Source: Serratia nevei (GTDB lineage Bacteria; Pseudomonadota; Gammaproteobacteria; Enterobacterales; Enterobacteriaceae). From it: a stretch of 64,000 nucleotides of DNA. The DNA is taken from assembly GCF_037948395.1 (NCBI RefSeq), contig NZ_CP149940.1:3410001-3474000 (forward strand). Direction: 5' to 3'. Made by a program: the position numbers and the translations under genes. Numbering within the stretch: position 1 is the stretch's first letter; each line of letters starts with the position of its first letter. The notes below the pieces were generated by a model. It did no database searches. It saw only the letters and a program-made list of their open reading frames with translations, and had not been told where the DNA came from. Below are positions 30,663-39,258 of this stretch, piece after piece.

Positions 30663-31985
30663 ATGCCATACCGCACGATCCCGACAACGGACACCCGCTA
30701 TTTCATGATTGTCACTGATAAAAACGGCGCGGAGCAAGATAACGATCCCGATGCGCCTAACGGCAAACTGAGCGAGTTGATGCTGTCATCCCTGGTGGAG
30801 AACGACATTACCGACGTGTTCATTCGCTGCCACGGCTGGCATCAGGATAAGGCCAAAGCCTTCGCTCAATTTGACAGTTGGATCGGCGCTTTTGCCTCGC
30901 TGGATGAAGATCGCCGGCATATGCAGCAACAAATCCCCTCGTTTCAAGAAATGCACATTGGTTTTCACTGGCCCAGCCTGGCATGGGGGGATGAAAAAGA
31001 GGCCTCAGACATCAGTTTCTCCCCCGCTAACGGGCAGACATTGAGCAAGAGGGTCGACAGCCATACCGAGGAGCTCGGCGGCACACCGGAAGTCCGGGCA
31101 GCGTTGTATAAAATCTTTGATGAAATACGCACAGACTCCGCGTCAATGACATTATCCGACACATTGCGTGCGGCCTATTTAGAGCTCAATGCCGCACTGG
31201 ATTTGGGTGCCAACGGCGCACCGGGTGAAGGCTCCGCCGATCGTCTGCCTTTCGATCCCGATCAAACCGTGGCTGAAGCCGTCAATAATGTGGCCTTCGG
31301 TAATGATGTCGGCGACAACCCGTTACTGGCGCCTCTGCGGCAATTAACCTTTTGGACGATGAAGAAAAGAGCCAAAGACGTCGGCGAAAGAGGGCTGCAT
31401 CCTCTGCTGCGCGCTATGCAGCAAGCCTCACCCGCCGTACGCATCCACCTGATGGGACACAGTTTCGGTTGCATTGTCGCCAGCGCGGCCATTGCGGGCC
31501 CCGCAGGCGCTGCGCCGTTGCCATTCCCGATAAACTCTTGCGTATTGGTCCAAGGCGCCATGTCGATCTGGTCCTTTACCTCATCACTCCCTACATCACA
31601 TGAAACGGCCGGATTCTTCAATAACATCCTGGTGGAAAAGAAAATCAGCGGTCCTTTAGTGGCTACGCGCTCTGACAGCGACATGGCCGTCGGCAAACTT
31701 TATCCCTGGGCTGCAGGGGTGGCAGGCCAGGTCGCCTATATGTTTCCCCCGCTCTATGCCGCAATTGGCGCGTTGGGCATTTGTGGCATACCCACCGTTC
31801 ACAATATTACCCTCTTGTCAGGTGCCGGCGCCTATGCCTTCGTTCCGGCTCACATTTATAACGTGAACAGCAGCAATTTTATTTGCCATGGCGACGGCAT
31901 CTCCGGCTCGCACAGCGATATTGCCGGCCCCGAAGTGGCTCATCTGCTCTGGCAAGCGGCGCTCAAAACGGCGGACGCATCATGA
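30663..31985 (+). CDS. Alpha/beta serine hydrolase of the island operon
   Basis: A 440-residue alpha/beta-hydrolase-like protein. The nucleophile elbow is GHSFGC with Ser267; an oxyanion-type segment VFIRCHGWHQD lies at about 52-62, and His417 in GSHSDIAGPEV is a plausible catalytic base. The C-terminal third has hydrophobic stretches (AAGVAGQVAYMFPPLYAAIGALGI) that could touch a membrane. It may be a lipase or protease effector, or process a partner. ATG 30663 has an excellent AGGAGGT 4-10 bases upstream; the open frame further upstream overlaps the NTPase gene. It ends in an ATGA overlap with the next gene. I know no named family for it. Confidence 0.75.
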   Translation: MPYRTIPTTDTRYFMIVTDKNGAEQDNDPDAPNGKLSELMLSSLVENDITDVFIRCHGWHQDKAKAFAQFDSWIGAFASLDEDRRHMQQQIPSFQEMHIGFHWPSLAWGDEKEASDISFSPANGQTLSKRVDSHTEELGGTPEVRAALYKIFDEIRTDSASMTLSDTLRAAYLELNAALDLGANGAPGEGSADRLPFDPDQTVAEAVNNVAFGNDVGDNPLLAPLRQLTFWTMKKRAKDVGERGLHPLLRAMQQASPAVRIHLMGHSFGCIVASAAIAGPAGAAPLPFPINSCVLVQGAMSIWSFTSSLPTSHETAGFFNNILVEKKISGPLVATRSDSDMAVGKLYPWAAGVAGQVAYMFPPLYAAIGALGICGIPTVHNITLLSGAGAYAFVPAHIYNVNSSNFICHGDGISGSHSDIAGPEVAHLLWQAALKTADAS

Positions 31986-33415
31986 TTGACGAAGAACAGA
32001 TGCCGCTACTGGCTTTCGGCATCCACGCTGATACGGGGTTGCCATTGGAAACCGGGGGCATGGGCCAGCACGAGCAGCATCAGTCTGCAGCTGAATCACT
32101 GCTCGGACAAACCGTCGGCGCGGCATTTCCCAACAGAGCGCATTTGGGGTTGCAATTCGGTTTCGATGCCGACCAACTGTCCGAAAGTGGCTGGGGGCTC
32201 ATCTTCGCCGCGAATAGGGACTCTACACCTCATTTGGCCGCGCTGGCCCCCCTGATTGAATTGCGACGGCGGCAGGCCGGCGGCACACTCCGCATCTTCG
32301 CCGGTCCGGACGGTTACCGACAGGGTGAAAGCGCCAGCGGCTGGCTTAATCGCCATGGTTCCTCATTAGACATGATTAACCCCGATCTCGGCATGCCTTA
32401 TTATCTTGTCCTGATCGGTTCGCCAGAGGCCATTCCGTTTGAATTTCAATATGCGCTGGATCTCGTCGCCGGGGTTGGGCGATTGGATTTCCCCACGCTT
32501 GAAGAATTTACCGCCTATGCAGACAGCGTCGTGGCCCATGAAACAGATGCCACTCGCAAAACAGCTCGGCGTATCGAACTGTTCGCGACCCGCCATGATT
32601 TCGATCGCGCCACCCAGTTGTTCATCAAGCATGTCGCCACCCCCTTTGGCACTGGCACAGGTTCACTCGGGCCGTTGGGGGAAAAATATCGCTTTGCGTT
32701 AAACAGTTCATTAAGCGAGCAAGCGACCAAAGCCTGCCTGAGCCACCTGCTCAGCGCCCCACATAACCCGCCTTCGCTGCTGATCACGGGCACGCACGGC
32801 ATGGCCTTTCAGGCCAGCGACCCTCGACTGGCAGAACATCAAGGGGCATTGGTGTGTCAGGATTGGCCCGCTTATGGCGATATCACCCATGAACACTGGT
32901 TTGCCGCACAAGATATTCCAGAGCATGCCAACGTTCATGGCATGATCCATTTGTTTTTTGCCTGCTATGGCGCCGGTACACCGGCGTTCGATAACTTTCT
33001 CTCTGACGCGGATCGCGTTCGCATTGCGCCGCATGCGATGACGGCCCGCCTGCCGCAAAAACTCATGACGCTTCCTCAGGGGGGCGTTCTGGCTTCTCTG
33101 GGGCATATTGATCGGGTGTGGGCATCCAGCTTCCTTTCTGAAATCGGTATGGCGCAGCCCCAACGATTTCGAGACGTCATCCATCGCTTGCTTGCCGGCC
33201 AACGCGTCGGTATGGCCACCGACGCGTTCAACGGGCAGTGGGGGGTGCTAAGCACCAGGCTGTTGGAAAAACTGAATAACAAACTGAATGGACAAACCGT
33301 CCCCGCCGCTGAATTGCTGGCATTGCAAATCGCGCGCGATGATATTCGTAATTATGTCGTATTGGGCGATCCCGCGGTTAGGTTGAAGCCAGAGCAGGAT
33401 CATGTGAGCGGGTAA
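31982..33415 (+). CDS. C25/caspase-like cysteine protease of the island operon
   Basis: A 477-residue protein whose C-terminal part matches the gingipain-like C25 branch of caspase-fold proteases. His272 lies in LLITGTHGMAF and Cys328 in IHLFFACYGAGTP, each after a hydrophobic strand as in clan CD. The tail RDDIRNYVVLGDPAVRLKP is typical of C25 proteins (the GDP-x-LR-type ending). The N-terminal 130 residues, with the LIFAANRDSTPHLAALAPLIELRR segment, are not recognised. No secretion signal is seen, unlike true gingipains, so it acts in the cytoplasm. It is coupled to the hydrolase gene by ATGA and is the last gene of the operon. Confidence 0.82.
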   Translation: MIDEEQMPLLAFGIHADTGLPLETGGMGQHEQHQSAAESLLGQTVGAAFPNRAHLGLQFGFDADQLSESGWGLIFAANRDSTPHLAALAPLIELRRRQAGGTLRIFAGPDGYRQGESASGWLNRHGSSLDMINPDLGMPYYLVLIGSPEAIPFEFQYALDLVAGVGRLDFPTLEEFTAYADSVVAHETDATRKTARRIELFATRHDFDRATQLFIKHVATPFGTGTGSLGPLGEKYRFALNSSLSEQATKACLSHLLSAPHNPPSLLITGTHGMAFQASDPRLAEHQGALVCQDWPAYGDITHEHWFAAQDIPEHANVHGMIHLFFACYGAGTPAFDNFLSDADRVRIAPHAMTARLPQKLMTLPQGGVLASLGHIDRVWASSFLSEIGMAQPQRFRDVIHRLLAGQRVGMATDAFNGQWGVLSTRLLEKLNNKLNGQTVPAAELLALQIARDDIRNYVVLGDPAVRLKPEQDHVSG

Positions 33416-33498
33416 GTATCGCCGTACCCAGCCGGCACAACCCTCTGGCCCAGAAACCGTTACTGCCTGGTCACTGCCTTCTTTCCCCGCCGCCCCTT

Positions 33499-33514
33499 TA
33501 TGAACCCTGTCACA
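33499..33514 (+). promoter_or_regulatory. Candidate CRP-binding site
   Basis: TATGA-accctg-TCACA matches the CRP consensus TGTGA-N6-TCACA at 9 of 10 core positions. It lies about 215 bases upstream of the symporter start; catabolite control would be expected for a tricarboxylate importer. Confidence 0.4.
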
Positions 33515-33566
33515 AAAAGCGCATAACGTTTTCGGCGTTCTGCGCAGCGGGCGATGAGCAACAAAC

Positions 33567-33611
33567 TTGTTAACGCCACGTTACATCGGGTTAGGCAGTA
33601 TTGTTAACGCC
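33567..33611 (+). repeat. Tandem direct repeat TTGTTAACGCC, two copies
   Basis: Identical 11-base copies at 33567-33577 and 33601-33611, 34 bases apart start to start (about three helical turns), each with a GTTAAC palindrome at its core. Spacing on one face of the helix suggests operator half-sites for a dimeric regulator such as the LysR protein encoded at 35834. Confidence 0.45.
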
Positions 33612-33729
33612 GATTGATGCGCCAAACGCATCGCGCCATGCGTTTATTGCGCTTATTTACTTTATTTTCCTGAGCGAGTCTTCAGCAACAGGCGTGGCGT
33701 CAAGCGCCAATAACAAACTGGAGATAAAG

Positions 33730-35025
33730 ATGCATTCCTCTACCTCACCCATGACCACCTGGGCCAGAACCGGCGCGATACTGCGCGTCACCTCCGGCAA
33801 CTTTTTAGAGCAGTTCGATTTTTTCCTGTTCGGCTTTTACGCTACCTACATCGCACATACCTTTTTCCCGGCCAGCAGCGAATTTGCCTCGCTGATGATG
33901 ACCTTCGCGGTATTCGGCGCAGGTTTTCTGATGCGTCCCATTGGCGCCATCGTGCTGGGCGCTTACATCGATAAAGTCGGCCGCCGCAAAGGGTTGATCG
34001 TGACCCTGTCGATCATGGCCGCGGGCACCTTCCTGATCGTGCTGATCCCCTCTTACCAAAGCATCGGGCTTTGGGCGCCGCTGCTGGTGCTGTGCGGGCG
34101 TCTGTTGCAAGGCTTCTCGGCGGGCGCGGAGCTGGGCGGCGTGTCCGTCTATCTGGCTGAAATCGCCACGCCGGGCCGTAAAGGCTTCTACACCAGCTGG
34201 CAGTCCGGCAGCCAGCAGGTGGCTATCATGGTGGCGGCGGCCATGGGCTTCGCGCTCAACGCGGCGCTGGAAGAAAGCGCTATTCGCGAGTGGGGATGGC
34301 GCCTGCCTTTCCTGTTCGGCTGCCTGATCGTTCCCTTCATCTTCCTCCTGCGCCGCAAGCTGGAAGAAACACAGGAATTTACCGCCCGCCGCCACCACCT
34401 GGCGATGCGCGACGTGTTTAAAACCCTGCTGAAAAACTGGCCGGTGGTGATCGCCGGCATGCTGATGGTCGCCATGACCACCACCGCGTTTTACCTGATC
34501 ACCGTGTATGCGCCAACCTTCGGCAAAAAGGTGCTGCTGCTCAGCGCCTCCGACAGCTTGCTGGTCACTTTACTGGTCGCGATTTCCAACTTCATCTGGC
34601 TGCCCATCGGCGGTGCGCTGTCGGATCGCTTCGGCCGCAAACCGGTGCTGATCGCCATGGCGCTGCTGACGCTGGCCACCGCCTACCCGGCGCTCAGCCT
34701 GCTCGCCGCCGCCCCCAGCTTCAGCATGATGCTGGCCGTGCTGCTGTGGCTGTCCTTCATTTATGGCCTCTACAACGGCGCGATGATCCCGGCCTTAACC
34801 GAGATCATGCCAACGGAAGTGCGGGTGGCCGGGTTCTCGCTGGCCTACAGCCTGGCGACGGCGGTATTCGGCGGCTTTACGCCGGTGATCTCCACCGCGT
34901 TGATCGAATACACCGGCGATAAGGCTTCACCGGGCTACTGGATGAGCTTCGCCGCGCTGTGCGCCTTGCTGGCGACGCTGTATCTGTATCGCCGCATCGC
35001 CATGCCGCTGCAAACCGCACGCTAA
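33730..35025 (+). CDS. Citrate/tricarballylate-type proton symporter (MHS family MFS)
   Basis: A 431-residue inner-membrane transporter of the metabolite:H+ symporter family, close in length and layout to CitA/TcuC. Signatures: [26 protein letters not shown] at the N-terminus, [14 protein letters not shown] (loop 2-3), [24 protein letters not shown] (helix 4) and [15 protein letters not shown] in the second half. About 12 helices. It should import citrate or a related tricarboxylate with protons. ATG 33730 has GGAGAT just upstream; the frame further upstream crosses the promoter region. Followed 27 bases later by a solute-binding protein gene. Confidence 0.87.
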   Translation: MHSSTSPMTTWARTGAILRVTSGNFLEQFDFFLFGFYATYIAHTFFPASSEFASLMMTFAVFGAGFLMRPIGAIVLGAYIDKVGRRKGLIVTLSIMAAGTFLIVLIPSYQSIGLWAPLLVLCGRLLQGFSAGAELGGVSVYLAEIATPGRKGFYTSWQSGSQQVAIMVAAAMGFALNAALEESAIREWGWRLPFLFGCLIVPFIFLLRRKLEETQEFTARRHHLAMRDVFKTLLKNWPVVIAGMLMVAMTTTAFYLITVYAPTFGKKVLLLSASDSLLVTLLVAISNFIWLPIGGALSDRFGRKPVLIAMALLTLATAYPALSLLAAAPSFSMMLAVLLWLSFIYGLYNGAMIPALTEIMPTEVRVAGFSLAYSLATAVFGGFTPVISTALIEYTGDKASPGYWMSFAALCALLATLYLYRRIAMPLQTAR

Positions 35026-35052
35026 CGCGCCATCGCCATAAGGAATCATGTC

Positions 35053-35859
35053 ATGCAGAAACTCACTCGTTCGATCATCACCCTGCTCGTGTGCGCATCC
35101 TTCAGTACGGCGGCGCTGGCCAAAGACCTGACCGTGATGATCTCCGGCGGCTTCAAAGCCGCGCTGGAGAAACTGGCCCCGGAATATGAAGCTCAAAGCG
35201 GCGACAAAATCATTCTGGTGTCCGGCCCTTCCATGGGGAAAACGCCGCAGGCGATCCCCGCGCGGCTGGCGCGCGGAGAGCAAGCCGATGTGCTGATCAT
35301 GGTGGGCGACGCGCTCACCCAACTGGAAAAAGAGCGCTGGACCCAGCCGGGTTCGCGCGTGGAGCTGGCCGATTCGCCGATCGGCATGGTGGTCAAACAG
35401 GGCGCGTCCAAGCCGGTGATAAAAACGGATGCCGACCTGCGCAATGTCTTGCTGCAGGCGAACTCTTTCGCCTATTCCGACAGCGCCAGCGGCCGCTATG
35501 TCAGCGGCCAACTGTTCAAAAAGCTGGGCATCGAGGAACAGGTGAAAGGGAAAGCGCATAAGGTTGAGCGCATTCCGGTGGCCTCTGAAGTGGCACAGGG
35601 GAAATACGCGCTGGGCTTCCAGCAGGTCAGCGAATTGCTGCCCGTGGCGGGCGTGACCTTTATCGGCGAGCTGCCGGAAAACGTGCAGTACATCACCCGC
35701 TTCGCGGGCGCGGTAACCGCCAAGGCGGAACACCGCCGCGAAGGCAAAGCGCTGCTGGACTTCCTCGCCTCCTCTCAGGCGCAGCCGACCATTCGCGCGA
35801 CCGGCATGCGAACCGTGCCGACGCCGCAGCCGGTCAGGCAGAGTGATACTGTTCAGTAA
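35053..35859 (+). CDS. Periplasmic solute-binding protein (ModA-like type-2 PBP)
   Basis: A 268-residue protein with a signal peptide cleaved near ALA-KDLTV (residue 23). The mature part has a type-2 periplasmic-binding fold: DLTVMISGGFKAALEKLAPEYEAQSG at the start, then PARLARGEQADVLIMVGDAL and GRYVSGQLFKKLGIEEQVKGK, similar to molybdate-type binding proteins. No ABC transporter genes are adjacent, so it may bind a carboxylate for the neighbouring symporter or for sensing. Its last 26 bases overlap the convergent LysR gene. Confidence 0.78.
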   Translation: MQKLTRSIITLLVCASFSTAALAKDLTVMISGGFKAALEKLAPEYEAQSGDKIILVSGPSMGKTPQAIPARLARGEQADVLIMVGDALTQLEKERWTQPGSRVELADSPIGMVVKQGASKPVIKTDADLRNVLLQANSFAYSDSASGRYVSGQLFKKLGIEEQVKGKAHKVERIPVASEVAQGKYALGFQQVSELLPVAGVTFIGELPENVQYITRFAGAVTAKAEHRREGKALLDFLASSQAQPTIRATGMRTVPTPQPVRQSDTVQ

Positions 35860-36733
35860 TCAGCTTTTCCAGCTCGGCGGCGACGAAAGACTGCATGCGG
35901 CCGCCGCGTCTGATGAGGCCTACGGTGCGTTTCACTACCGGATCAACCAGCGGCACCGACGTCAACACCGAGTGCTCTGAAGCGGGCATCGACATGGCGG
36001 GCACGGCGGCAATGCCGATGCCCGCCTCAACCATGCCCAGCATGGTCGTCACATGGCGAGTTTCGCACACGCTGGGGCGCTCCGGCACGATGTGTTCCAG
36101 GCGCTGATCGAGCAGATTGCGATTGCCGGAGGTTTTATCCAGCGACACGTAATCCTGCTGATAAAACTCCCGCCAGGTGAGGCTCTTTTTACCGGCGAGC
36201 GGATGGTCGCGCCGGCAGGCGGCCACGTAAACGTCCCCCACCAACGGCACAAATTCAAGATTAGGCTGCAGGCGCCCGGCAAAGCAGATGCCGAAATCGG
36301 CCTGGCCGCCGGTGACCGCCTCGATGACATTGCCGGCGCTGCCGTCGATCAGCTTAACGCGCACGCGCGGATAGCGAAGCCGGAAGCGGCGTATCACGTC
36401 GGGCATGAAATAGTAGGCCGCCGACGGCACCGTGGCGACGGTGACCAGCCCGGTACGCTCCTGGCTGACCTTATCGATATCGGCCAACACCGCTTCGACA
36501 TTCATCAGCAGCTGATCCGAACGCTCGGCAAAAGCCTGCCCGTACAGCGTCAAAGTCACGCGCCGGGTGGTGCGATCGAACAGTTTGCTGCCCAGCGCGT
36601 TTTCCAGCTTCTCAATCCTGCGGCTCAGCGCCGACTGCGACAGGCAGATGGACTCTGCGGCCAGCCGAAAATTGCCGTACTCCACCAGCGCGCGGAAGGC
36701 ATAAAGATCGTTGAGATCAAAATTCACGGGCAT
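35834..36733 (-). CDS. LysR-family transcriptional regulator
   Basis: A 299-residue LysR regulator: winged helix at residues 5-65 (LNDLYAFRALVEYGNFRLAAESICLSQSALSRRIEKLE), then a type-2 periplasmic-fold effector domain from about 90. It is convergent with, and overlaps, the solute-binding protein gene. Location suggests control of the symporter/binding-protein unit in response to a tricarboxylate; this is an inference. A pair of direct repeats upstream of the symporter gene may be its target. Confidence 0.9.
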   Translation of the reverse strand: MPVNFDLNDLYAFRALVEYGNFRLAAESICLSQSALSRRIEKLENALGSKLFDRTTRRVTLTLYGQAFAERSDQLLMNVEAVLADIDKVSQERTGLVTVATVPSAAYYFMPDVIRRFRLRYPRVRVKLIDGSAGNVIEAVTGGQADFGICFAGRLQPNLEFVPLVGDVYVAACRRDHPLAGKKSLTWREFYQQDYVSLDKTSGNRNLLDQRLEHIVPERPSVCETRHVTTMLGMVEAGIGIAAVPAMSMPASEHSVLTSVPLVDPVVKRTVGLIRRGGRMQSFVAAELEKLITEQYHSA

Positions 36734-36824
36734 AGCGGCCTACTCTCCTTGCTGAACGCAAAACAACGATGATAACCGCTTATATCGCCACGGCAACCGC
36801 CTGGTGGTTGAACCACCCAAGCCC

Positions 36825-37190
36825 CTATCGGCCCAGCAGCACCGTTGCCCAAACAACGATAGTCAGCACCACCGCCACCAGCTGCGCTGCGCCACCCAAA
36901 TCTTTGGCGCGTTTGGATAACGGATGTAATTCCAGCGAAATACGATCGACCACGGTTTCAATCGCCGTATTAAGCAACTCAACCACCAATAGCAGGAAAC
37001 TGCAGATGATTAATAACAGCCGCTCCATTTTTGTAATATCTAAACCAAATGTAACAACCAGTAAAATGGCGTTAATAACCAATAATTGGCGGAACGCATC
37101 TTCGGTAAGCACGGCGTCAATAAACCCGGCCCAGGAATTCCTTATGCTGTAGGTTAATCGGCTTATTCCTTTTTTCTTTTCCACAGGCAT
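36825..37190 (-). CDS. dgkA: DgkA-family diacylglycerol kinase paralogue
   Basis: A small integral-membrane lipid kinase of 121 residues with three helices. The catalytic segment ELLNTAIETVVDR (residues 71-83) keeps the Glu, Asn and Glu positions of E. coli DgkA, and LSKRAKDLGGAAQ follows as in the family. The frame extends to 37301, but ATG 37190 (MPVEKKKGIS) gives the standard length; ATG 37205 is also possible. It is on the same strand as the putative ceramide N-acyltransferase gene, 220 bases away. E. coli DgkA is known to phosphorylate ceramide, so this paralogue may act on the sphingolipid made here rather than on diacylglycerol. Confidence 0.88.
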   Translation of the reverse strand: MPVEKKKGISRLTYSIRNSWAGFIDAVLTEDAFRQLLVINAILLVVTFGLDITKMERLLLIICSFLLLVVELLNTAIETVVDRISLELHPLSKRAKDLGGAAQLVAVVLTIVVWATVLLGR

Positions 37191-37409
37191 ACCATCTGCT
37201 CTCATCAACACTGCGACAATCACTCGCGAATAAATAACGCGGCGTGAATTTATCTCGAGTTTATTAATTAAAGACCTTAACCGTTCTCTTCCAGGAGGCA
37301 ATGCATTCCCTCACGCGCCGTCACCCTGCCCCTGAAACGGCACCGCCCGAAAATGCCCTGGCGCGGTTATTATTCTGAGAACGTGAAAAGGCGATGCGTT
37401 ATCAGCCGG

Positions 37410-38534
37410 TTAAAGCGTTTTCTCGTACAAACGGTAGCGCTTATAGGGCACTGCGCCGATGCGTTCTAAAATCGTCCGCATGCCGGTATTGGTTTCCAGG
37501 ATCCACGACATTTCCAGCGCGTCGATATGGCGCTTGGCGAAAGGCTCGCGCAGCGCCTCAATCAGCAACAGCGCAATAATCGGCCCGATGCGGCTGAATT
37601 GATATTCCTGGCGCACGCCCATCAACGGCACGCGTGCGGTGCGCACGCCGCTGACCTTCAGCCGCCACAATAACTTCGCCCAGCCAAACGGCAATAACCG
37701 CCCCTGCAGATCGGCAATCGCTTCGTTAATATTCGGCAAGCCGACGATAAAGGCGCAGGGGGCACCATCCACCTCGGCGATATGGATCATATCGTCGGGC
37801 ACCAGGAACTTCAGCTGATCCCCCATGGTGGCGAACTCGTGCTCGGTGAACGGGACAAACCCCCAGTTATGTTGCCACCCGGAGTTGAACACCTCGCGCA
37901 GCACCTGCATCTCCTCGCGAAAGCGCTTGCGGTTGAGGCGGCGAACGGTCACCTTTTTGCGCACCTGGTCCATCATCCGGGTTAACGACGGCGAAAAGTG
38001 CAGATCGGTTCTTTTCATCCAATAGGCGAGCAAATCAATCCCTTCGCTGTAGCCCTGTTGCGCTATCTGGGGCGCGTAATAAGGCTTGGCGTGCGTCATC
38101 AGCGCCGAGGGCGGAGTGTCGAACCCCTCGACCAACAGGCCGCTTTCCTGATTGATGTTGAGGCTGAACGGCCCGGTGATTTTGCGCGCGCCTTTCGACC
38201 TCAACCACTCCTCCGCCACCGTGAACAACGCGCTGAATACGGCGGGATCGTCAACGGCGTCGATCATGCCGAAGTGGCCGGTATCCTCGCCATGCAGCTC
38301 GCGGTGCAGGGAATCAATTTGTGCGGTGATGCGCCCAACGACCTTCCCCTGCTTTTTGGCCACCCACGCCTGCCATTCGATATGGTCGGTGCCGGGATTC
38401 TTCTTTGACAGATGCTCTTCGCGCTCTAAATACAGCGGCTCAATCCAGTTTGGATCATCGCGAAACAGTAACGAGGGGAAAGCAATAAATTCTTTAAGCT
38501 CGCGTTTATCCAGAACTTTCTCAATGCGGATCAT
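37410..38534 (-). CDS. GNAT-like acyltransferase, candidate bacterial ceramide synthase (bCerS)
   Basis: A 374-residue protein with a GNAT-like fold: EWQAWVAKKQGKVVGRITAQID in the first third and a second acyltransferase-like segment (MIHIAEVDGAPCAFIVGLPNINEAI) at about 250-275, then RHIDALEMSWILETNTGMRTILERIG near the end. In Caulobacter the enzyme that N-acylates 3-oxo-sphinganine is a protein of this type, in a locus with SPT, ACP, ligase and reductase genes. Here that set lies 0.7 kb away on the other strand. I therefore propose ceramide synthase; a generic N-acetyltransferase is the alternative. Confidence 0.62.
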   Translation of the reverse strand: MIRIEKVLDKRELKEFIAFPSLLFRDDPNWIEPLYLEREEHLSKKNPGTDHIEWQAWVAKKQGKVVGRITAQIDSLHRELHGEDTGHFGMIDAVDDPAVFSALFTVAEEWLRSKGARKITGPFSLNINQESGLLVEGFDTPPSALMTHAKPYYAPQIAQQGYSEGIDLLAYWMKRTDLHFSPSLTRMMDQVRKKVTVRRLNRKRFREEMQVLREVFNSGWQHNWGFVPFTEHEFATMGDQLKFLVPDDMIHIAEVDGAPCAFIVGLPNINEAIADLQGRLLPFGWAKLLWRLKVSGVRTARVPLMGVRQEYQFSRIGPIIALLLIEALREPFAKRHIDALEMSWILETNTGMRTILERIGAVPYKRYRLYEKTL

Positions 38535-39258
38535 AAATAGCCTTACGTTTTAATAAAATAATTAAATAAGCGCGCGACAACGCCTTTAGCATTTTTTATG
38601 CTGTTCTCTTTAATTGGATTGTGTATTGCCTCCGGTTCAACGATAAGAAAAACCGAATATTACCCCCGGTGAATCAGCGTGCTCATTGCCCGATATTCAC
38701 CCTGAGGTTTCCGTGATTGTTCGAAAAAAGGGAAACAAAAAGCGGCGCTGACATGCTACGCTAATGATGCTCTTTTATTATTTCGTGCTGTTTGGGCAAA
38801 AGAAATCTGCCGCATTTAGTGTACCAACTTTAATCAGGAGCGGGATCGCCATTTTTACCACTTAATGCTCTTTTTAAGATTCAGCTTAAATGAGCCATTC
38901 ACTTTTTGATTTCTTGCGGCATACTGTTTAGGAAGTGTTTAAGTTCTAAGATAGCCATGCACGAGGTCAGAACCTATGAGTCGACAGTTATTTCCTGCCC
39001 GACACATTCAGGCTAAAGAACGGCGAAACCCGGAGCTCACAATAGCCCCCTGTATATCGCCAGGGTGCCGTACAAGGCTGATAAAACGGGCAACTCACAC
39101 TCTGCCCGGGTAATAACCGGCGTACCGTTCAAGCACGGTAATATACGCTGTTCGCGGAATGAAGATGGTTGAATAACAAACTTATTCAAAACCTATTCAT
39201 AGTAAAATATCAATTACCTCGCCAAGAGTCTTTTATCTCTTTTGGTGATTTTTAATCT
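38535..39258. other. Divergent promoter region of the lipid locus
   Basis: About 720 bases between the divergent acyltransferase and acyl-AMP ligase genes, AT-rich at both ends. It should hold both promoters. One 45-codon frame (ATG 38976, GAGG upstream) has no recognisable family. No tRNA, repeat array or known riboswitch was recognised. Such a long leader is unusual and could bind several regulators. Confidence 0.45.

Larger units (their letters stand above)
33416..33729 (+). other. Intergenic region between island and citrate-type symporter
   Basis: About 315 bases with no gene. It holds a candidate CRP site and a pair of 11-base direct repeats (listed separately), and the promoter of the symporter gene. 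I searched for a second copy of the tRNA-Asn 3' end here and found none. Confidence 0.5.

Noticed and set aside
33416..33600. Search for a right-hand attachment repeat of the tRNA-Asn 3' end
   Set aside because: No copy of the last 15-20 bases of the tRNA was found at the right edge of the island, so no att pair is claimed.
38976..39113. 45-codon frame in the lipid-locus promoter region
   Set aside because: It has a passable ribosome site but a composition typical of non-coding DNA and no recognisable family.
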